A stretch of 64,000 nt of DNA, taken from the NCBI GenBank assembly GCA_039105265.1, contig JAPFFF010000008.1:4340001-4404000 (forward strand), read 5' to 3'. Positions 27,165-38,700 of the stretch are shown here, one piece after another (position 1 is the stretch's first letter; every line of letters starts with the position of its first letter). The DNA comes from Tritrichomonas musculus (taxonomy: Eukaryota > Parabasalia > Tritrichomonadida > Tritrichomonadidae). Both the position numbers and the translations under genes were made by a program. The notes beneath the pieces were generated by a model that made no database searches, was not told where the DNA came from, and saw only the letters and a program-made list of their open reading frames with translations.

Positions 27165-28946
27165 ATGATTGATTCTCAAAAATTGAGAAAAATAATTCCC
27201 CATAAGGTAAAATATTCAATTGTAACTCATTGCGTCCGTTTATTTATTCAAATGTCTATGGAAATACAAGCTATCGAGTTTTCGCTTCGTTTTCGTATAT
27301 ATGATAACGCTCTTCTTTTATGTCAAGAATATTTTTCACGATCTCCAACTGTTCAGGTTCTTAATTTGTATATTCGTGCATATTTAGAATCTGGATCACC
27401 AATTCAAGCCGCCACATTATGTAAACAATATGAACCAATGATCAATAAGAATCCAGAGCTTATACTTCTCTATGCGCAATGCCTTTTTGAATCAGGGAAA
27501 TATTCTGAAGCTGAAGTTGTTTTGAAACCAATCAATTCAATGCAAAATGTTCCTGAAGATGTTTACACCGCAAGTATTTACCTCCTTGGAATGATTAAGT
27601 TAAGAACGCATCGTCATGTTCAATCGCAAACTGATTTTTCTACATCATTAACATATCAGCCTCTTCTCTTAACAGCCATTCGCTATTCACAAACCGAATT
27701 TAATAACGTAATATTACCGCAGCAACAGCCACGTAGATCTTTAATTACTCCTAAGCAACTTCGTCAACAAATTACAATGAAGACAACACCAAAAAGATCA
27801 ATAAGTAAACAAGGATCAACAGCTTCAAATACAGTATCAAATTCATCTAATATTTCATCTACGAATGCATCATCTACTTCCTCAATTAACTCCCCTCTTC
27901 TTCAAATGTTAACACCACTCCTTAAAATATCATCAAATGATCCATCCCCATTTATTCGAAAGTTATCATTTGAAAGTCAAAAATCAATTATGTCACTCAA
28001 AACTTTAGCAACTTATCACTTTAAGTGTGCAAAATATCATGAAGCATCCAAAGTTTTTACATCGCTTTATGAACTTCACCCACATACAATAGAAGGAGTA
28101 GATATTTATTCTACTGTTTTATGGCATCTTAAAGATGAAAAGAATCTTAATCAGCTTGCTAGGCGTTCAATCTCTCTAGCACCATCTCGTGCTGAGCCTT
28201 GGATAGCTACAGGAAATCTTTTATCGTTGCAGCACAACAGTGAAGCAGCCATACAAATGTTTCAGCGAGCTTCAACTATTGATAAATCATCATCATATGC
28301 ACTTGCGCTAGCAGGTCATGAACTTCTTCTCCTTGAGTCACTTGCTGACGCTGCTAAACTTTTTAGACAAGCAATTGATAGGAATCCTAATGAATGGAGT
28401 GCTTGGTATGGAATCGGTTCAGTTCACTTTAGACAAGATAATTTCGGTGCAGCTGAATATTACATGAAGAAAGCACTTGAATTAAACCCATTAAGTAGTG
28501 TTCTTCATTACATTTATGCAATGGTATTGAGGAAATGCGGAAGAGATCAAGAAGCATTAACAATGTTTGACAAATCACTCGAACTTGATCCATCTAATTT
28601 GGTTGCTGCATATCAAAAAGGAATTTTACTTGATGATACCGGAAATGTTGCGGGTGCAATTGAATGTCTACAAAAAGCAGAAGCTTTGGCTCCCCACGAA
28701 CCAGGTGTTGCCTTTATGAGAGGAAAGATTTGTCAAAGTATCGGAGACTTTAAAGATGCTACTACTTGGTTTACTGAAGCTTTGATATATGGGCATCCTG
28801 ATAAAAAAGAAATTCATACAGCAGTTGAGTCGATGACTGATAAAATGATTGCTTCTATTCTAGAAGCTGATAAAAAAGATGATCATCATGATAATGAGGA
28901 TTCTAACGAAAGGGAAGAAGATAACAATAATAATAATAATAATTAG
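27165..28946 (+). CDS. APC3: Anaphase-promoting complex subunit 3 (CDC27), TPR protein
   Basis: 593 residues from the first ATG; Met30 at 27252 (MSMEIQAIEFSLRFRIYDNA) is an equally good start and closer to known CDC27 N-termini. The layout is that of CDC27: N-terminal TPRs (about 30-160), a Ser/Thr-rich disordered linker (about 190-265), then an unbroken C-terminal TPR array (about 280-560). Telltale segments are PWIATGNLLSLQHNSEAAI, AGHELLLLESLADAAKLFRQ, WSAWYGIGSVHFRQDNFGAA and YYMKKALELNPLSSVLHYI, which align closely with CDC27. In the APC/C this subunit binds the IR tails of the activators CDC20 and CDH1. The C-terminus is Asn/Asp-rich and disordered. A second APC/C subunit, APC11, is encoded at 53680. 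Confidence 0.85.
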   Translation: MIDSQKLRKIIPHKVKYSIVTHCVRLFIQMSMEIQAIEFSLRFRIYDNALLLCQEYFSRSPTVQVLNLYIRAYLESGSPIQAATLCKQYEPMINKNPELILLYAQCLFESGKYSEAEVVLKPINSMQNVPEDVYTASIYLLGMIKLRTHRHVQSQTDFSTSLTYQPLLLTAIRYSQTEFNNVILPQQQPRRSLITPKQLRQQITMKTTPKRSISKQGSTASNTVSNSSNISSTNASSTSSINSPLLQMLTPLLKISSNDPSPFIRKLSFESQKSIMSLKTLATYHFKCAKYHEASKVFTSLYELHPHTIEGVDIYSTVLWHLKDEKNLNQLARRSISLAPSRAEPWIATGNLLSLQHNSEAAIQMFQRASTIDKSSSYALALAGHELLLLESLADAAKLFRQAIDRNPNEWSAWYGIGSVHFRQDNFGAAEYYMKKALELNPLSSVLHYIYAMVLRKCGRDQEALTMFDKSLELDPSNLVAAYQKGILLDDTGNVAGAIECLQKAEALAPHEPGVAFMRGKICQSIGDFKDATTWFTEALIYGHPDKKEIHTAVESMTDKMIASILEADKKDDHHDNEDSNEREEDNNNNNNN

Positions 28947-29259
28947 TTTGATTTTTATTATTTTAATTTTGTAAGTGAAAATTATATTTTTATGTATCAT
29001 ATTAAACAATATTTATTTTATTAACTCATTTTTTTCCTAAATTAAGATCAATATAAAAGATTATTGACTCTTATCATGAAATCAAAACTGCCTTTGGCCT
29101 TCGCTCAGTGAAATGTTGTTTCAATGAAAAATATGTTAATATATAAAAGGATTTTAATTTATCTCATTATCTTATTTGGATTATTTTTTCTTGATAGAAT
29201 TCTTTAATAGTATTTATTTAATTACATATAAAATTTCTTAATATGAAATAAAAACTTGA
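28947..29259. other. Intergenic spacer
   Basis: 313 bp of AT-rich DNA between convergent genes; nothing else seen. Confidence 0.6.
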
Positions 29260-30138
29260 TTACTTTTTTCCAAAACCACTGCCAAAACCTGTGTTTCCAA
29301 AACTAAAGCCAAATGAATTTGCAGCAGTTTTACTGATAACTGTTGAATTTCCAAGAATGTCTGATTGGTCTGAATTTTGCTTCTCTTTTTGCTTCTTTTG
29401 TTCTTGAAATTGTTGGTATTTTGATTTGATTGATTGAACAGTAGAATTTTCTGTTGTTTCTTCTTCAATATTAAATATAAAAGTATTTATTTTGAGTTTT
29501 TGATTAAGAATCTGTTGAACTCGATTTCTTTTTTCATTCAATCTGGAAACTTTTGTAGAACATCTATAAATTGCTTCAGTTTGTTCTTTTAAGAAGTGGA
29601 AAAGCATTTGATTTTCGATTTGGTCATCTGAAGCGATTGAATTAGTTTGAGATTGAAGATGGCTACTATAAGCCGAAATAGACTGTGATAAACTTTCAGC
29701 CGTTTTTTCTAGATCATCAACGTATTTTAGCAAGAAAACGCTAGGATGTGATTCGTTTGGTTCTGAATTTGAAATTGAATGATCTGTTTTTGATATTTTA
29801 AGATCGTTTTCATATTCTTTCAAAAGCTTTGTCCCAGAATCAATTTGTCTTGCAATAGATGATAGACTTCCAAAAATATCATCAGCAACTTTATCATGAA
29901 TTTGATCTAGTGTTTTTTGTCTTTCAGAATTTGATTCTTTTCCTTCTCTGATTAGTTTTTTATTTTCTTCAATTAAATTATAAACTTCAATAAACTGCGA
30001 TCTTATATTATTATCTGTAACGTCTTCAAAGAGCATTTGTTCGCTTAATTTAAATTCGGGTTCCTCTTGTTTTTGCTGTTGTTGATTATTACCAAAGCTA
30101 CCAAAATTCCAAGAGTTACCAAAGTTACCAAAACTCAT
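29260..30138 (-). CDS. FG nucleoporin, Nup58/Nup49-like
   Basis: 292 residues. The N-terminus (MSFGNFGNSWNFGSFGNN) and C-terminus (SFGFSFGNTGFGSGFGKK) carry FG/GFG repeats. The middle is a set of coiled-coil helices (about 40-240), including VFLLKYVDDLEKTAESLSQS, which resembles the central helices of Nup58/45 in the Nup62-Nup54-Nup58 channel complex. FG repeats at both ends with a coiled-coil centre match Nup58. The protein is shorter than animal Nup58, as expected for a protist with short FG regions. Nup62 or Nup54 cannot be excluded. It is divergent from the VPS9-domain gene. Confidence 0.65.
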   Translation of the reverse strand: MSFGNFGNSWNFGSFGNNQQQQKQEEPEFKLSEQMLFEDVTDNNIRSQFIEVYNLIEENKKLIREGKESNSERQKTLDQIHDKVADDIFGSLSSIARQIDSGTKLLKEYENDLKISKTDHSISNSEPNESHPSVFLLKYVDDLEKTAESLSQSISAYSSHLQSQTNSIASDDQIENQMLFHFLKEQTEAIYRCSTKVSRLNEKRNRVQQILNQKLKINTFIFNIEEETTENSTVQSIKSKYQQFQEQKKQKEKQNSDQSDILGNSTVISKTAANSFGFSFGNTGFGSGFGKK

Positions 30139-30281
30139 TCTTTTTGATAATTAAATATGGTCAAAGAAAAAGTTTTGAGTATTTGAAAATTTTTTCAAAA
30201 CAAAATTTAATGAGTATTTGCAAATTTATACTTAAAACAGTCAAATCACTAATTATATCGGTTGAAAATGAAATTAAAATT

Positions 30282-32237
30282 ATGGATGAACAACTAAATG
30301 TATTGGTATTAGCGCCTGGAATAACGAAAAAAGATCAAATTCAATTATCCCTTCAACGAAATATAAAATCCGCATTGCACGATCTGTTAGTTCATTATTA
30401 TAACACATTAAAGCAAACAATGCCAAAGGTTGCACCATTACAACAAGTGATTTCTTGTCATATTTATACGCTTCAACAAGATAATTTTCAGATTTTACTT
30501 CATGAACTATATGGGCAGCAATCTGCACTTACTACTCTTGTTGGTGAAGAATATAAAAAATGTACAAATGACGCTGATTTACCTGCAGACATTCATCTTC
30601 AAATGATTTTTCTAGTATTTCCTTGGGAATTTATTATTGATTTGCTTAGTAATTCAAGCTTCTTAAAGACTTTATTAAAAACTGTTTTGAATTATGATCC
30701 ATCAAAGCATGTGAAAGCAGTTTCAACTATTTTTAATTCCATACAAAAATTCCAAACGTTGCCACTACTTGCAAGTAAAATTCGCTTTTTTACAGCCCAA
30801 GCTCCAATGTATTTTGCATTAGCAGAACTTTTGGTAACTTTGTTTACACATAAAGTTATGATCAAAGAAAATTGGAATCCTTTGGTAAATTTCTCAATTG
30901 CTGAAAAATGTGCATTAATTGCCCAACGTGGGATACAAATATGTGAGCTGAATTCGGGCCTCATGAAAGTACTTCATGATGCTTCTTTGAAAAAGTCAAA
31001 AGAGAATCAGTCAACTGATGATTTTGCTTATTTAAGGCCAATTGAAAGTTTTCAACATAAATCTTCAGAAAGTGAAGATGATATTGATGATATGGAACTT
31101 CCAGAGCTTCGTCATGTTGTATTAGAGCTTAGGAAAATTGAAATTCAACATTCGCCTTCTCTTATGTTATTTTGCCTTTCAAATGCCTTGCAATGGCTCA
31201 CAGCTGCCCTTACTGTTGATGGTCGTCAAATTGGTGCAGATGAGTCTTTCCAGTTTTTTGCTTTTTGCCTTTCGCATGCTAAAATATCATGTTTGCCATC
31301 AATTGTTGCATATATTGATAAATTTGTTGATGATGCACTTCATGAAACCAAATATGAGTATTATATTGAGCATCTTAGATCTGGATTCGGATTTATAGAT
31401 AACAGATTGCTTCCTGTGCAACCATTTCTTGTTTTTCCTTTTGCAAAGCCACCTCCTCACTTAAGAGGGATTTTAAAGCGAGTTGAATCATCAAATGATG
31501 AGCAGGCAAATACAAATGTTATTAATGAAGAAAATAATAATGATAATTCCAATAATGAAAATAATTCTAAGAATGACGTACAAATTGAAAATAATGAAAA
31601 TAATGATTTGAATTCGAATAGTAATGAAAAGAAAAAAGAAAGAGAGCCGATTATAATGAAAGGTTTTGATATTTATGCATTCCCAACATGGAGAAATGAG
31701 TATAATACACTTTTTCCAGCTATGATTAAGTACACTGGTGAACTCAATTCAGCTATTTGTTACCAATATACAGTTTCTTCTATTACAGCGCTTAATGCAT
31801 TTAATGAAGCTTTTGAAGCAATTCCAACCCTTTATGGTACTTTTTTTCAACTAAAAGATGAATTAGTTCAATCCGCATATATGATTAAAATTGAAAATGA
31901 AGATTATGAGAAAGAAGAAGATAGAGTAGAAGTATATTCATCATTAATGCTAATGGCAACAGAAAAATTCAGTCCTAAATTATCTAATCTAGATCAGCTT
32001 TTCGCATCAGTAAAAGCCGAATGGCATTTTCGATCAAATGATTCTACAATTGCTGTGAAAACAGCTGTTGCGGAGGTCCAAAAAGCTTTGGTGCTTTTGA
32101 GCTTTCTGCCTGATAGTTTTCCAATTGATGGAGTGTTTAATTTTGAAACAATGTCAGCAATTCGTGAATTTATAAAGGATCGTAAATTAATCATTACACC
32201 GCAATTATTTAAGGCTATTGTTTCTTCAGCAAAATAG
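30282..32237 (+). CDS. VPS9-domain protein (Rab5-type GEF-like)
   Basis: I choose the ATG at 30282 (MDEQLNVLVLAPGITKK…, 651 residues) because an initiator-like ATCACTA lies about 35 nt before it; an ATG at 30210 is an alternative. The region about residues 240-370 shows the VPS9 signature: a helix, GADESFQFFAFCLSHAKISC, PSIVAYIDKFVDD, then YYIEHLRSGFGFI. This parallels 'ADDFLP…Y.…NL.S.I.YI..F…GE..YYLT.…A..FI' in Rabex-5 and other Rab5 activators. An Asn/Glu-rich disordered insert (about 405-450) separates it from a C-terminal helical domain. A role in endosome fusion is inferred from the family. Confidence 0.65.
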   Translation: MDEQLNVLVLAPGITKKDQIQLSLQRNIKSALHDLLVHYYNTLKQTMPKVAPLQQVISCHIYTLQQDNFQILLHELYGQQSALTTLVGEEYKKCTNDADLPADIHLQMIFLVFPWEFIIDLLSNSSFLKTLLKTVLNYDPSKHVKAVSTIFNSIQKFQTLPLLASKIRFFTAQAPMYFALAELLVTLFTHKVMIKENWNPLVNFSIAEKCALIAQRGIQICELNSGLMKVLHDASLKKSKENQSTDDFAYLRPIESFQHKSSESEDDIDDMELPELRHVVLELRKIEIQHSPSLMLFCLSNALQWLTAALTVDGRQIGADESFQFFAFCLSHAKISCLPSIVAYIDKFVDDALHETKYEYYIEHLRSGFGFIDNRLLPVQPFLVFPFAKPPPHLRGILKRVESSNDEQANTNVINEENNNDNSNNENNSKNDVQIENNENNDLNSNSNEKKKEREPIIMKGFDIYAFPTWRNEYNTLFPAMIKYTGELNSAICYQYTVSSITALNAFNEAFEAIPTLYGTFFQLKDELVQSAYMIKIENEDYEKEEDRVEVYSSLMLMATEKFSPKLSNLDQLFASVKAEWHFRSNDSTIAVKTAVAEVQKALVLLSFLPDSFPIDGVFNFETMSAIREFIKDRKLIITPQLFKAIVSSAK

Positions 32238-32556
32238 AATTTTTTAAAATTGTTTTTATTTTCGATTTCTATTTTTAATTTATTTTTATGTTTGAAGTAG
32301 TGATAAAAATTTGCATCATTTAAAGTATAGTGGAAAAATATTTAAAATCATATTTTTTAATTTGCGCAATGATTTTTTCATTCATATGTTATACTACCAT
32401 TTTTATATTTAATGCCAATTTCTGTAGTTGGTGAAATTATAATTTAGCAAACTCATCTAACAGAAAGATTTTTATATATTAACCAATTAAATATGAAAAA
32501 AATAAATAAAAATAAAAATAAAATAAGAGAAGAAAAAGTAACAAATTTGTAAATGT
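32238..32556. other. Intergenic spacer
   Basis: 319 bp of AT-rich DNA between convergent genes; nothing else seen. Confidence 0.6.
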
Positions 32557-32991
32557 TTAGCTCCTTGGTTTTTCTTTCTTTCCGAGCCATAAGGCTAAAA
32601 GTGAGAAACCTGCAACTTTGATAACCTTAAAACGAACACCTGGAAGATCTCCGACGGAACGTCCGGAACGACCCATACCAGCGATAAGAACACGATCGTT
32701 ATCGTCAATTAAACGAAGCGAACCATCGCGAGGAACGAATGCTGTAATAACTTTGCTGTTTTTCTTGAGTTGAACACGGACTGCTTTACGAATAGCGGAG
32801 TTTGGCTGTTTAGCTTCGACTGCGACTTTACCTACGACAATTCCTGATGCCATAGCAACACCTTCGAGTGGTGTCTTATAAATTGAAGTTCCTTGCCTCT
32901 TTCGGAACTTTTTGCTTGCCCATAAGTTATCACGATGAGATAAACGAAGTTTACGGGCTGCCTTAAGACCACAAGCCTTTGACTTTCCCAT
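32557..32991 (-). CDS. RPS23: 40S ribosomal protein uS12 (RPS23)
   Basis: 144 residues, the normal eukaryotic length. It carries the diagnostic KQPNSAIRK (61-69), whose Pro62 lies in the decoding-centre loop, and [20 protein letters not shown] near the C-terminus. It sits at the decoding centre of the small subunit. Codon use is visibly more GC-rich than neighbouring genes, as expected for a highly expressed gene. The leader (minus strand) contains the GC-richer AAGTGCCACAAAAAGTGGGG just upstream of the ATG, unlike other leaders here. Confidence 0.97.
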   Translation of the reverse strand: MGKSKACGLKAARKLRLSHRDNLWASKKFRKRQGTSIYKTPLEGVAMASGIVVGKVAVEAKQPNSAIRKAVRVQLKKNSKVITAFVPRDGSLRLIDDNDRVLIAGMGRSGRSVGDLPGVRFKVIKVAGFSLLALWLGKKEKPRS

Positions 32992-33150
32992 TTTTCAAAA
33001 GGTCGACCACTTCCCCACTTTTTGTGGCACTTTTTCTTTTAAATAAAATCATTTTATATAACATGTCATATAATAATCATTTCTTATTTTTATTTTTGTC
33101 TCTCATGGTTAATTTCATTTGATTTATTATTTGTGATTTTTTATTAATTT

Positions 33151-33183
<33 letters not shown>

Positions 33184-33380
33184 ATACTTGATATTATATA
33201 TAAACAAGTGCCATTAGAAGTCATCAGAAGCATAATATAAAAAAAGGCAATGAAGAATCAAAACAATTTTTATGTTTCTATTGTCAGAATATGAGTTTAT
33301 CTAAATATTTAAAATGATATTTTAAAATGATATTTTATTAACAGAAAAAAAATATTTACATTATAATATACAAAGATCAA
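32992..33380. other. RPS23 upstream region
   Basis: 389 bp. Next to the RPS23 start is a GC-richer stretch with two AGTGG-like repeats that may be a ribosomal-gene promoter element. Further out is a run of 30 A (33152-33181). The rest is plain AT-rich DNA. Confidence 0.5.
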
Positions 33381-34223
33381 TTAAAAATTTTCTGGGCTCA
33401 TGTCATCAATATCTCCAGCAAGATAACGAAGTGAAAGTTCTGAACATTCCAATAGAATAGGGTCATCTTTATCAATCTTTTTCGTATTCATTATTGTGTC
33501 AACTGCATGAAGATCAAGAGCCTTTCTTCGAGCAGGTTCAGAGCATCCAATTAAAGTAGCAAATAATGCCATGATTTTAGATTTTGCCATTTTTATAGGA
33601 AGTTGGTCTGGAGTTATTAATTGAAGAAGATAAGGAATAACAACTTCAACATCAAATTGTTCTGGAAGGCATTCAATTGCGTCATGAATTCTATCAAGCA
33701 TAATAAAACATAATTCTTCATTTTTGAGACCATAATCAATGACTTCATTTGTAATAGGTGGAAACAATGTGACAAATCGAAGTTCGAGTTCAGGATCATT
33801 GGCAGGAAGTTGTAAAAATGGCCTTAAAAGGTCAATTGAAATAAATTTTCTATGAGATGAGCCTGGTTGAGTGCATGTTATAACAAATGATAAAGCAATT
33901 GTAGCTGTCTTTATATCCCATTCAACTGAAGGAAATAAAGAAGTAATGAGAGGAAACATATGATCTTGATTTTCTTCATTTTCAACGCACATGTTGTTGC
34001 ATAGTTGTAATGTCACATATAGCAAAGGATTTCCTGTGGTAATATTTTGTTTGTAAAAATCATCAGGAACATATTTTAAAATTAAATCTTGAATTTCACG
34101 ACCTTTAACGCAAAGTGCTCTCAACTGTTTTATGGTGTCTTCTGTATATGATAAATCATTAATTTTATCAGTTAATGGTTTGACTCTATGAGTCGGAATT
34201 AAACAATATTCTTCATCAATCAT
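33381..34223 (-). CDS. Armadillo-like helical protein, possibly ataxin-10-like
   Basis: 280 residues made of about six helical pairs, typical of ARM/HEAT folds. LCNNMCVENEENQDHMFPLI and, near the C-terminus, KKIDKDDPILLECSELSLRYL resemble two signatures of the ataxin-10 domain ('NLC…NQD' and 'iD..NPFirE.ai.aiRnL'). The protein is shorter than full-length ataxin-10. No membrane or signal segment is seen. The ataxin-10 link is a weak motif match; a generic armadillo protein is the safer reading. Confidence 0.7.
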   Translation of the reverse strand: MIDEEYCLIPTHRVKPLTDKINDLSYTEDTIKQLRALCVKGREIQDLILKYVPDDFYKQNITTGNPLLYVTLQLCNNMCVENEENQDHMFPLITSLFPSVEWDIKTATIALSFVITCTQPGSSHRKFISIDLLRPFLQLPANDPELELRFVTLFPPITNEVIDYGLKNEELCFIMLDRIHDAIECLPEQFDVEVVIPYLLQLITPDQLPIKMAKSKIMALFATLIGCSEPARRKALDLHAVDTIMNTKKIDKDDPILLECSELSLRYLAGDIDDMSPENF

Positions 34224-34360
34224 TGAAAAATTTGGCTTGACAAAAAAACGAAAAAATTAAGACATTTGAGCTTTTTATTAGTATTTATGAACTTCGACCG
34301 TTTAAATTCTAAAAAATTTTAGATTGATTTTGTTTTTTTTTTTTTTTTTAATCTAAAAAA

Positions 34361-35212
34361 ATGATAAGTCCAAATGAAACGCTTATTCAAGCTTTACAAA
34401 GGCAACGAAGACAGCTCTCAATGAAAGGTGTTTTAAATTTTTCTGGAATAAAAACTGATAACCTCTCTCGAATAGGAAATCAGCATGCTCTTGTCGAGCT
34501 CGTTCTTAATGATTCATCTATCACTTCTTTTGGAACTCTTCAAGCACAGAAAAGGCTAAAATCAATTATCGCTGATAATTCAAAAGTGCAAGTTCTTTCA
34601 GGACTTTCAATTCAGCCACGTCTTTCTTCAGTATCTTTGAGAAATACTCCAGTGTCGAAAGATGAATATTTCAGAGTCGAACTCCTTGTTGTTGTTGGTC
34701 CAAGATTATCTTTGATCAACGGATCACCAGTGACACCAAATGAAAGAAGAATGGCTCAAAGTTATCCGCCAATAGCACGACGTCTTGTTGAATCAGGTTG
34801 GGTTTTGCAATATCCTCCACCATCAAAGTATGACTTTATTTATCTTGCAAAACAGTTTAAAATCGAAAATGTTAGTAAAGATGAATTTAATACCCAACTA
34901 CCACCACCTATTCCTGAAAAGGTTCCATCACCTCCTGGTTCACCAAAAACAGAAAAGTCAGAGTTGCAAAGTAATGTTCAATCGCCTACTCAAAATAGTG
35001 AAAGAGAGCAATCGCTTGAACAGATTGAGATGAATGATGAGTTAACGTTTTGTGATAAAGTTGCCGCCATTCTAAGACCTCTTGGGTTCGCCATTCGAAA
35101 TGGGCCAGAAATGGTCAATGATATAACAACTTCAGTTGAAAGTATTTGTGATGTTGTATCAAAAATAGAAGATATTCAAGTTGAACAGACTAAAACTAAA
35201 AAGAAGAAATAA
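34361..35212 (+). CDS. Leucine-rich-repeat protein
   Basis: 283 residues. Residues about 20-125 form four to five short LRRs (LVELVLNDSSITSFGTLQ, LKSIIADNSKVQVLSGLS, LSSVSLRNTPVSKDEYF), closed by an LRR-cap-like segment (VVVGPRLSLINGSPVTPNER). A helix with YPPIARRLVESGW follows, then a Pro/Ser-rich linker, and a C-terminal helix with a Lys tail. This SDS22/U2A'-like LRR type is common in flagellar and cytoskeletal proteins, and this is a typical trichomonad version; the exact partner is unknown. Confidence 0.8.
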   Translation: MISPNETLIQALQRQRRQLSMKGVLNFSGIKTDNLSRIGNQHALVELVLNDSSITSFGTLQAQKRLKSIIADNSKVQVLSGLSIQPRLSSVSLRNTPVSKDEYFRVELLVVVGPRLSLINGSPVTPNERRMAQSYPPIARRLVESGWVLQYPPPSKYDFIYLAKQFKIENVSKDEFNTQLPPPIPEKVPSPPGSPKTEKSELQSNVQSPTQNSEREQSLEQIEMNDELTFCDKVAAILRPLGFAIRNGPEMVNDITTSVESICDVVSKIEDIQVEQTKTKKKK

Positions 35213-35742
35213 GAATTTGTAAAGAGCTTCTTTCTGTAAATAGCATAGTGTGATTGAAAAATTGCTAGAATTTACTATTTATTTTTATTATCATTAAAAT
35301 TTTGATATTAATAAATTTAATTCTATTTGAAATTTTTTTCATATTATTCTTTTTTATTTCATTTCGCAATTGAACTTGATACTTAATGCATAAAAGTATT
35401 TAGTAAACACAAAATATTGGTTTGGTGGTCAGAAAATAATATATCCAGATTAATCATACAATTATTCGAAAAAAAAATTTGGTATTCGTATATAATATAA
35501 TATAATAAAATAAAGTAAAATGTTAATAAAAATTAGTTCGTTATATATTTTAGTATTTGAAATGAAATATGAATTGGTCGCAATCAATTCAAAAATAATT
35601 GACCAATATTTACTTCAAATTTTTCTATGTCATTGATGAAATTTGTGAGATAATATATTGACATTTCTTTTTTTATTGAAATAATTGAGCCTAGATATTT
35701 TGAAGTGAAATAATATAAAATATTTGAAATAAAAAAAAAAAG
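35213..35742. other. Intergenic region
   Basis: 530 bp of AT-rich DNA; it includes a TATAATATAAT-like microsatellite near 35495. No gene or RNA is seen. Confidence 0.6.
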
Positions 35743-38700
35743 ATGAGCGAGCCTTTCTCTTATGATGAATTTAGCGCTTTAGTCAGTCAAATTCAAAGTT
35801 CAAGTTCAATAGAAGAAGTTTCCTTATCAAGTGAATCCCTTCAAAAACTTGATTCAATGACAAGATATTTTTATTCAAAGGAAAAAGAGTCTAAAGATGA
35901 TAATGATGAATTAAAAAATACTCAAAAAAATTTAACAATTCAAACAATCCTTGATTCATCATATCAATTAATGAATTACTATCGTCAGAATTTGGAGTTA
36001 CTTGCAAATTCATTTGCTGTTTCATATTCACCAAACGCAAAAGTTATTATCAAAGATATTTCGCAAACTTTGCAAATTGATCCAACACAAAATCTTACGC
36101 AACAAATATTAAAAAAAAATCAAAATTCTCAAACCAATAAAACTGAATCTGATCTTTTTGAAATGCCAGATTCGGCAATAGATAAGCAAATCAAAAACGA
36201 TATATTAAAAGAACATGTTGCAGAGCTTGAAAAATTGCTCAGATCTGAAAGAAAAGAAAAATCAGAACTTTCCGATAAATGTAATAATTTGAATATTAAA
36301 ATTATTAATCTTGAAAGAAAAGTTGATGATTATGAGCAAGTTATTGAAGTTCAAAAGGCCAAACTTGAAGACCAAAACGAGTTATCTGCCCCACAGCAAG
36401 AAGGAATATTTTCATTACAGACAACCATTCACGCTCTATCAAGAGAGCTTGAACTTCAAAATCAAGATCTCTCTGATCTTTCAAAGCAAAAAGAAAATCT
36501 CATTAAGATCAACGAAAAGCAATCATCTTTCATTAATCTTTTAATGAAAGAAGCCGAAAAGGTAGGTAAAAATGAGACAACCGAAACACCAAGCATAGAT
36601 GTCGACCAAATCTATTCAAATGATCTTTTTGATAGAATTCTTGAAATAACAGCCACTATTTCATCGCCTGCTGTCGATCACGTTACTGACATCATTCATG
36701 ATGGTTATAACAAGTCTGATTATGAAAAAGTAGTTGAAATTGTTACCGTATTAATTGACGATATTCGTAGTCGGCAAGATCAAATCAACAAACTTCAAGT
36801 CAATGGAACCAATGAAAGCGATGAAAATACTAGTAATGAAAATAATAACAATGAAACAAATGGAATGCAATCCCTCTTAAGCATGAACCTTGCTCAAAAA
36901 GTAATGAATGCATTAAGAAGTGAAGTTGCATTTATTGAAAGACTTGCAAATAGCAAATCTGACCGACATTGGATCAAGCCAACTGAGGAAACTGATGATT
37001 TCTTCCGTAACGAGCTCCAAGAAGAAGTTGAAAAGGCTCATATGTTTTTAGAAGAAAATTGTAAAGGTATCATTGAAGATTCTATTAATGAAGGTGATGT
37101 GTTTGAGAGCCTTTCATTAAGTGGAGACCCTCTCCAACTCAAAGAAAGCCTTAAAAAATATCTTGACAGTTATCCAACACTTATTACAGAAGAAGGTCAA
37201 GCACTTATGAACATCCTTCGTCATTCTATTGCAGCAGTTTCAATTCTTAATCGTTATGGAATTGAAGTCAAGAATACCTTCCAATATCAAGTTAATCAAA
37301 TTAAATCATGCAAGCAAACAATTAATGAATTAACAAAAGACAATAAAGAATTAAAAGAAACTGAAGAAGCAGCAGTGCAAAAATATGAAGACATGCAAGA
37401 TATTATGCTTCAAGCAATGAACACCCTCCAATCAGCTTATTTGCAACTTGCAAACGGAAATACAGTTTCATTCCCAACTGAGGTTACAGATGAAAATGAT
37501 TTCGAAAACGTTGAAGCTGATAACGATGATGTGTACCTTTCTCAATCAATTGCATTAAAAGCTGTTCTTAATGCAATTGAACAAATTCAGCAATTAGAAA
37601 AAGTTAATGCTGACGATTATCAGCAATCTGTTGAATCAAAACTTGTTGAAGCCTTAAATGATCTTGATGAATTACGAAACTCTCGAATGAATGAAATAGA
37701 AGAATTAGAAAATAGATCATTTTCGTTAAGAGATCAGGCTGAGAAAGATATCCAAAGGCAAAAGCTTGCATTAGAAAAACAAAAAGTTGCATTTGAAAAT
37801 GCTTCTGATGAAATTAGACAACTTAAATCTGATATTCAAATTTTGACAGATTCTTTACATGAATCGCAAAAGAACTATCAAGAGTTACAGGAAAGATTAA
37901 ATGGATCCAGAATTTCAACACGTGAAATACCAGAAACAAGTCTAGTTGAACCACAAGTTGTTCTTGATTCTGATAACAACAGTGTTAATTCTGTTGATTT
38001 AACATCTGCAAACAACGTTGTTAATCCTCAAGATATGAAGAAAGAAATTCGCAAAATTGAAAAGAAATTCCAACGAAGTCTCATTGCAATTCATGTTCAA
38101 GAGAAAGAAAAGAGAAAGGGTATTAAACAAAAGCTTCATAAACTCCGTGATGAAAATGAATCATTAATTAATCAAATTAATGAAAAAGACCGACAAATCA
38201 AGATTCTCGAAACTACTCAAGAGCAGCTCCTTGCAGATCACAAGAATCGTTCTTCGAGACTTCGCGAAAGTGAAATTCAAGAACAAAAGAATGTATCTCG
38301 TCTAAAAGCACAAGTTAATGAATTGACAATGAAATTAGCCACAACCGAAATGGCCAAAAAAGTTGCTGAACAACAATTAAAGAGCCTTGAAGAAAAAGCA
38401 TTACGAAGAGAAAATGACACTAAATCAATTCAAGAAATTCTTAAACAAGAATATAGCACTCGCCTTGAAGAAAGAGCAAATGGTATTCGTGAAGAATGTA
38501 ACAATAAGCATAATGACTTTGTTAAACAAGTTGTTCAAGAATTCAGAACATGTTTCGATATTTTACCAACGATTGCATCAAGTCCAAATAAGATATCATT
38601 ATCACCAAACAAAGGACAATTTATTATTGGTGCTGACCTTAATAGTACAAACGCTGCAGCACTTGAAGAAGTTGCAATGAAACTCGTAAAGACTGCTACT

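Noticed and set aside
30144-30281. N-terminal extension of the VPS9-domain protein
   Set aside because: The frame's first codon is TTG and it begins 6 bp from the divergent nucleoporin start; an initiator-like motif lies after it.
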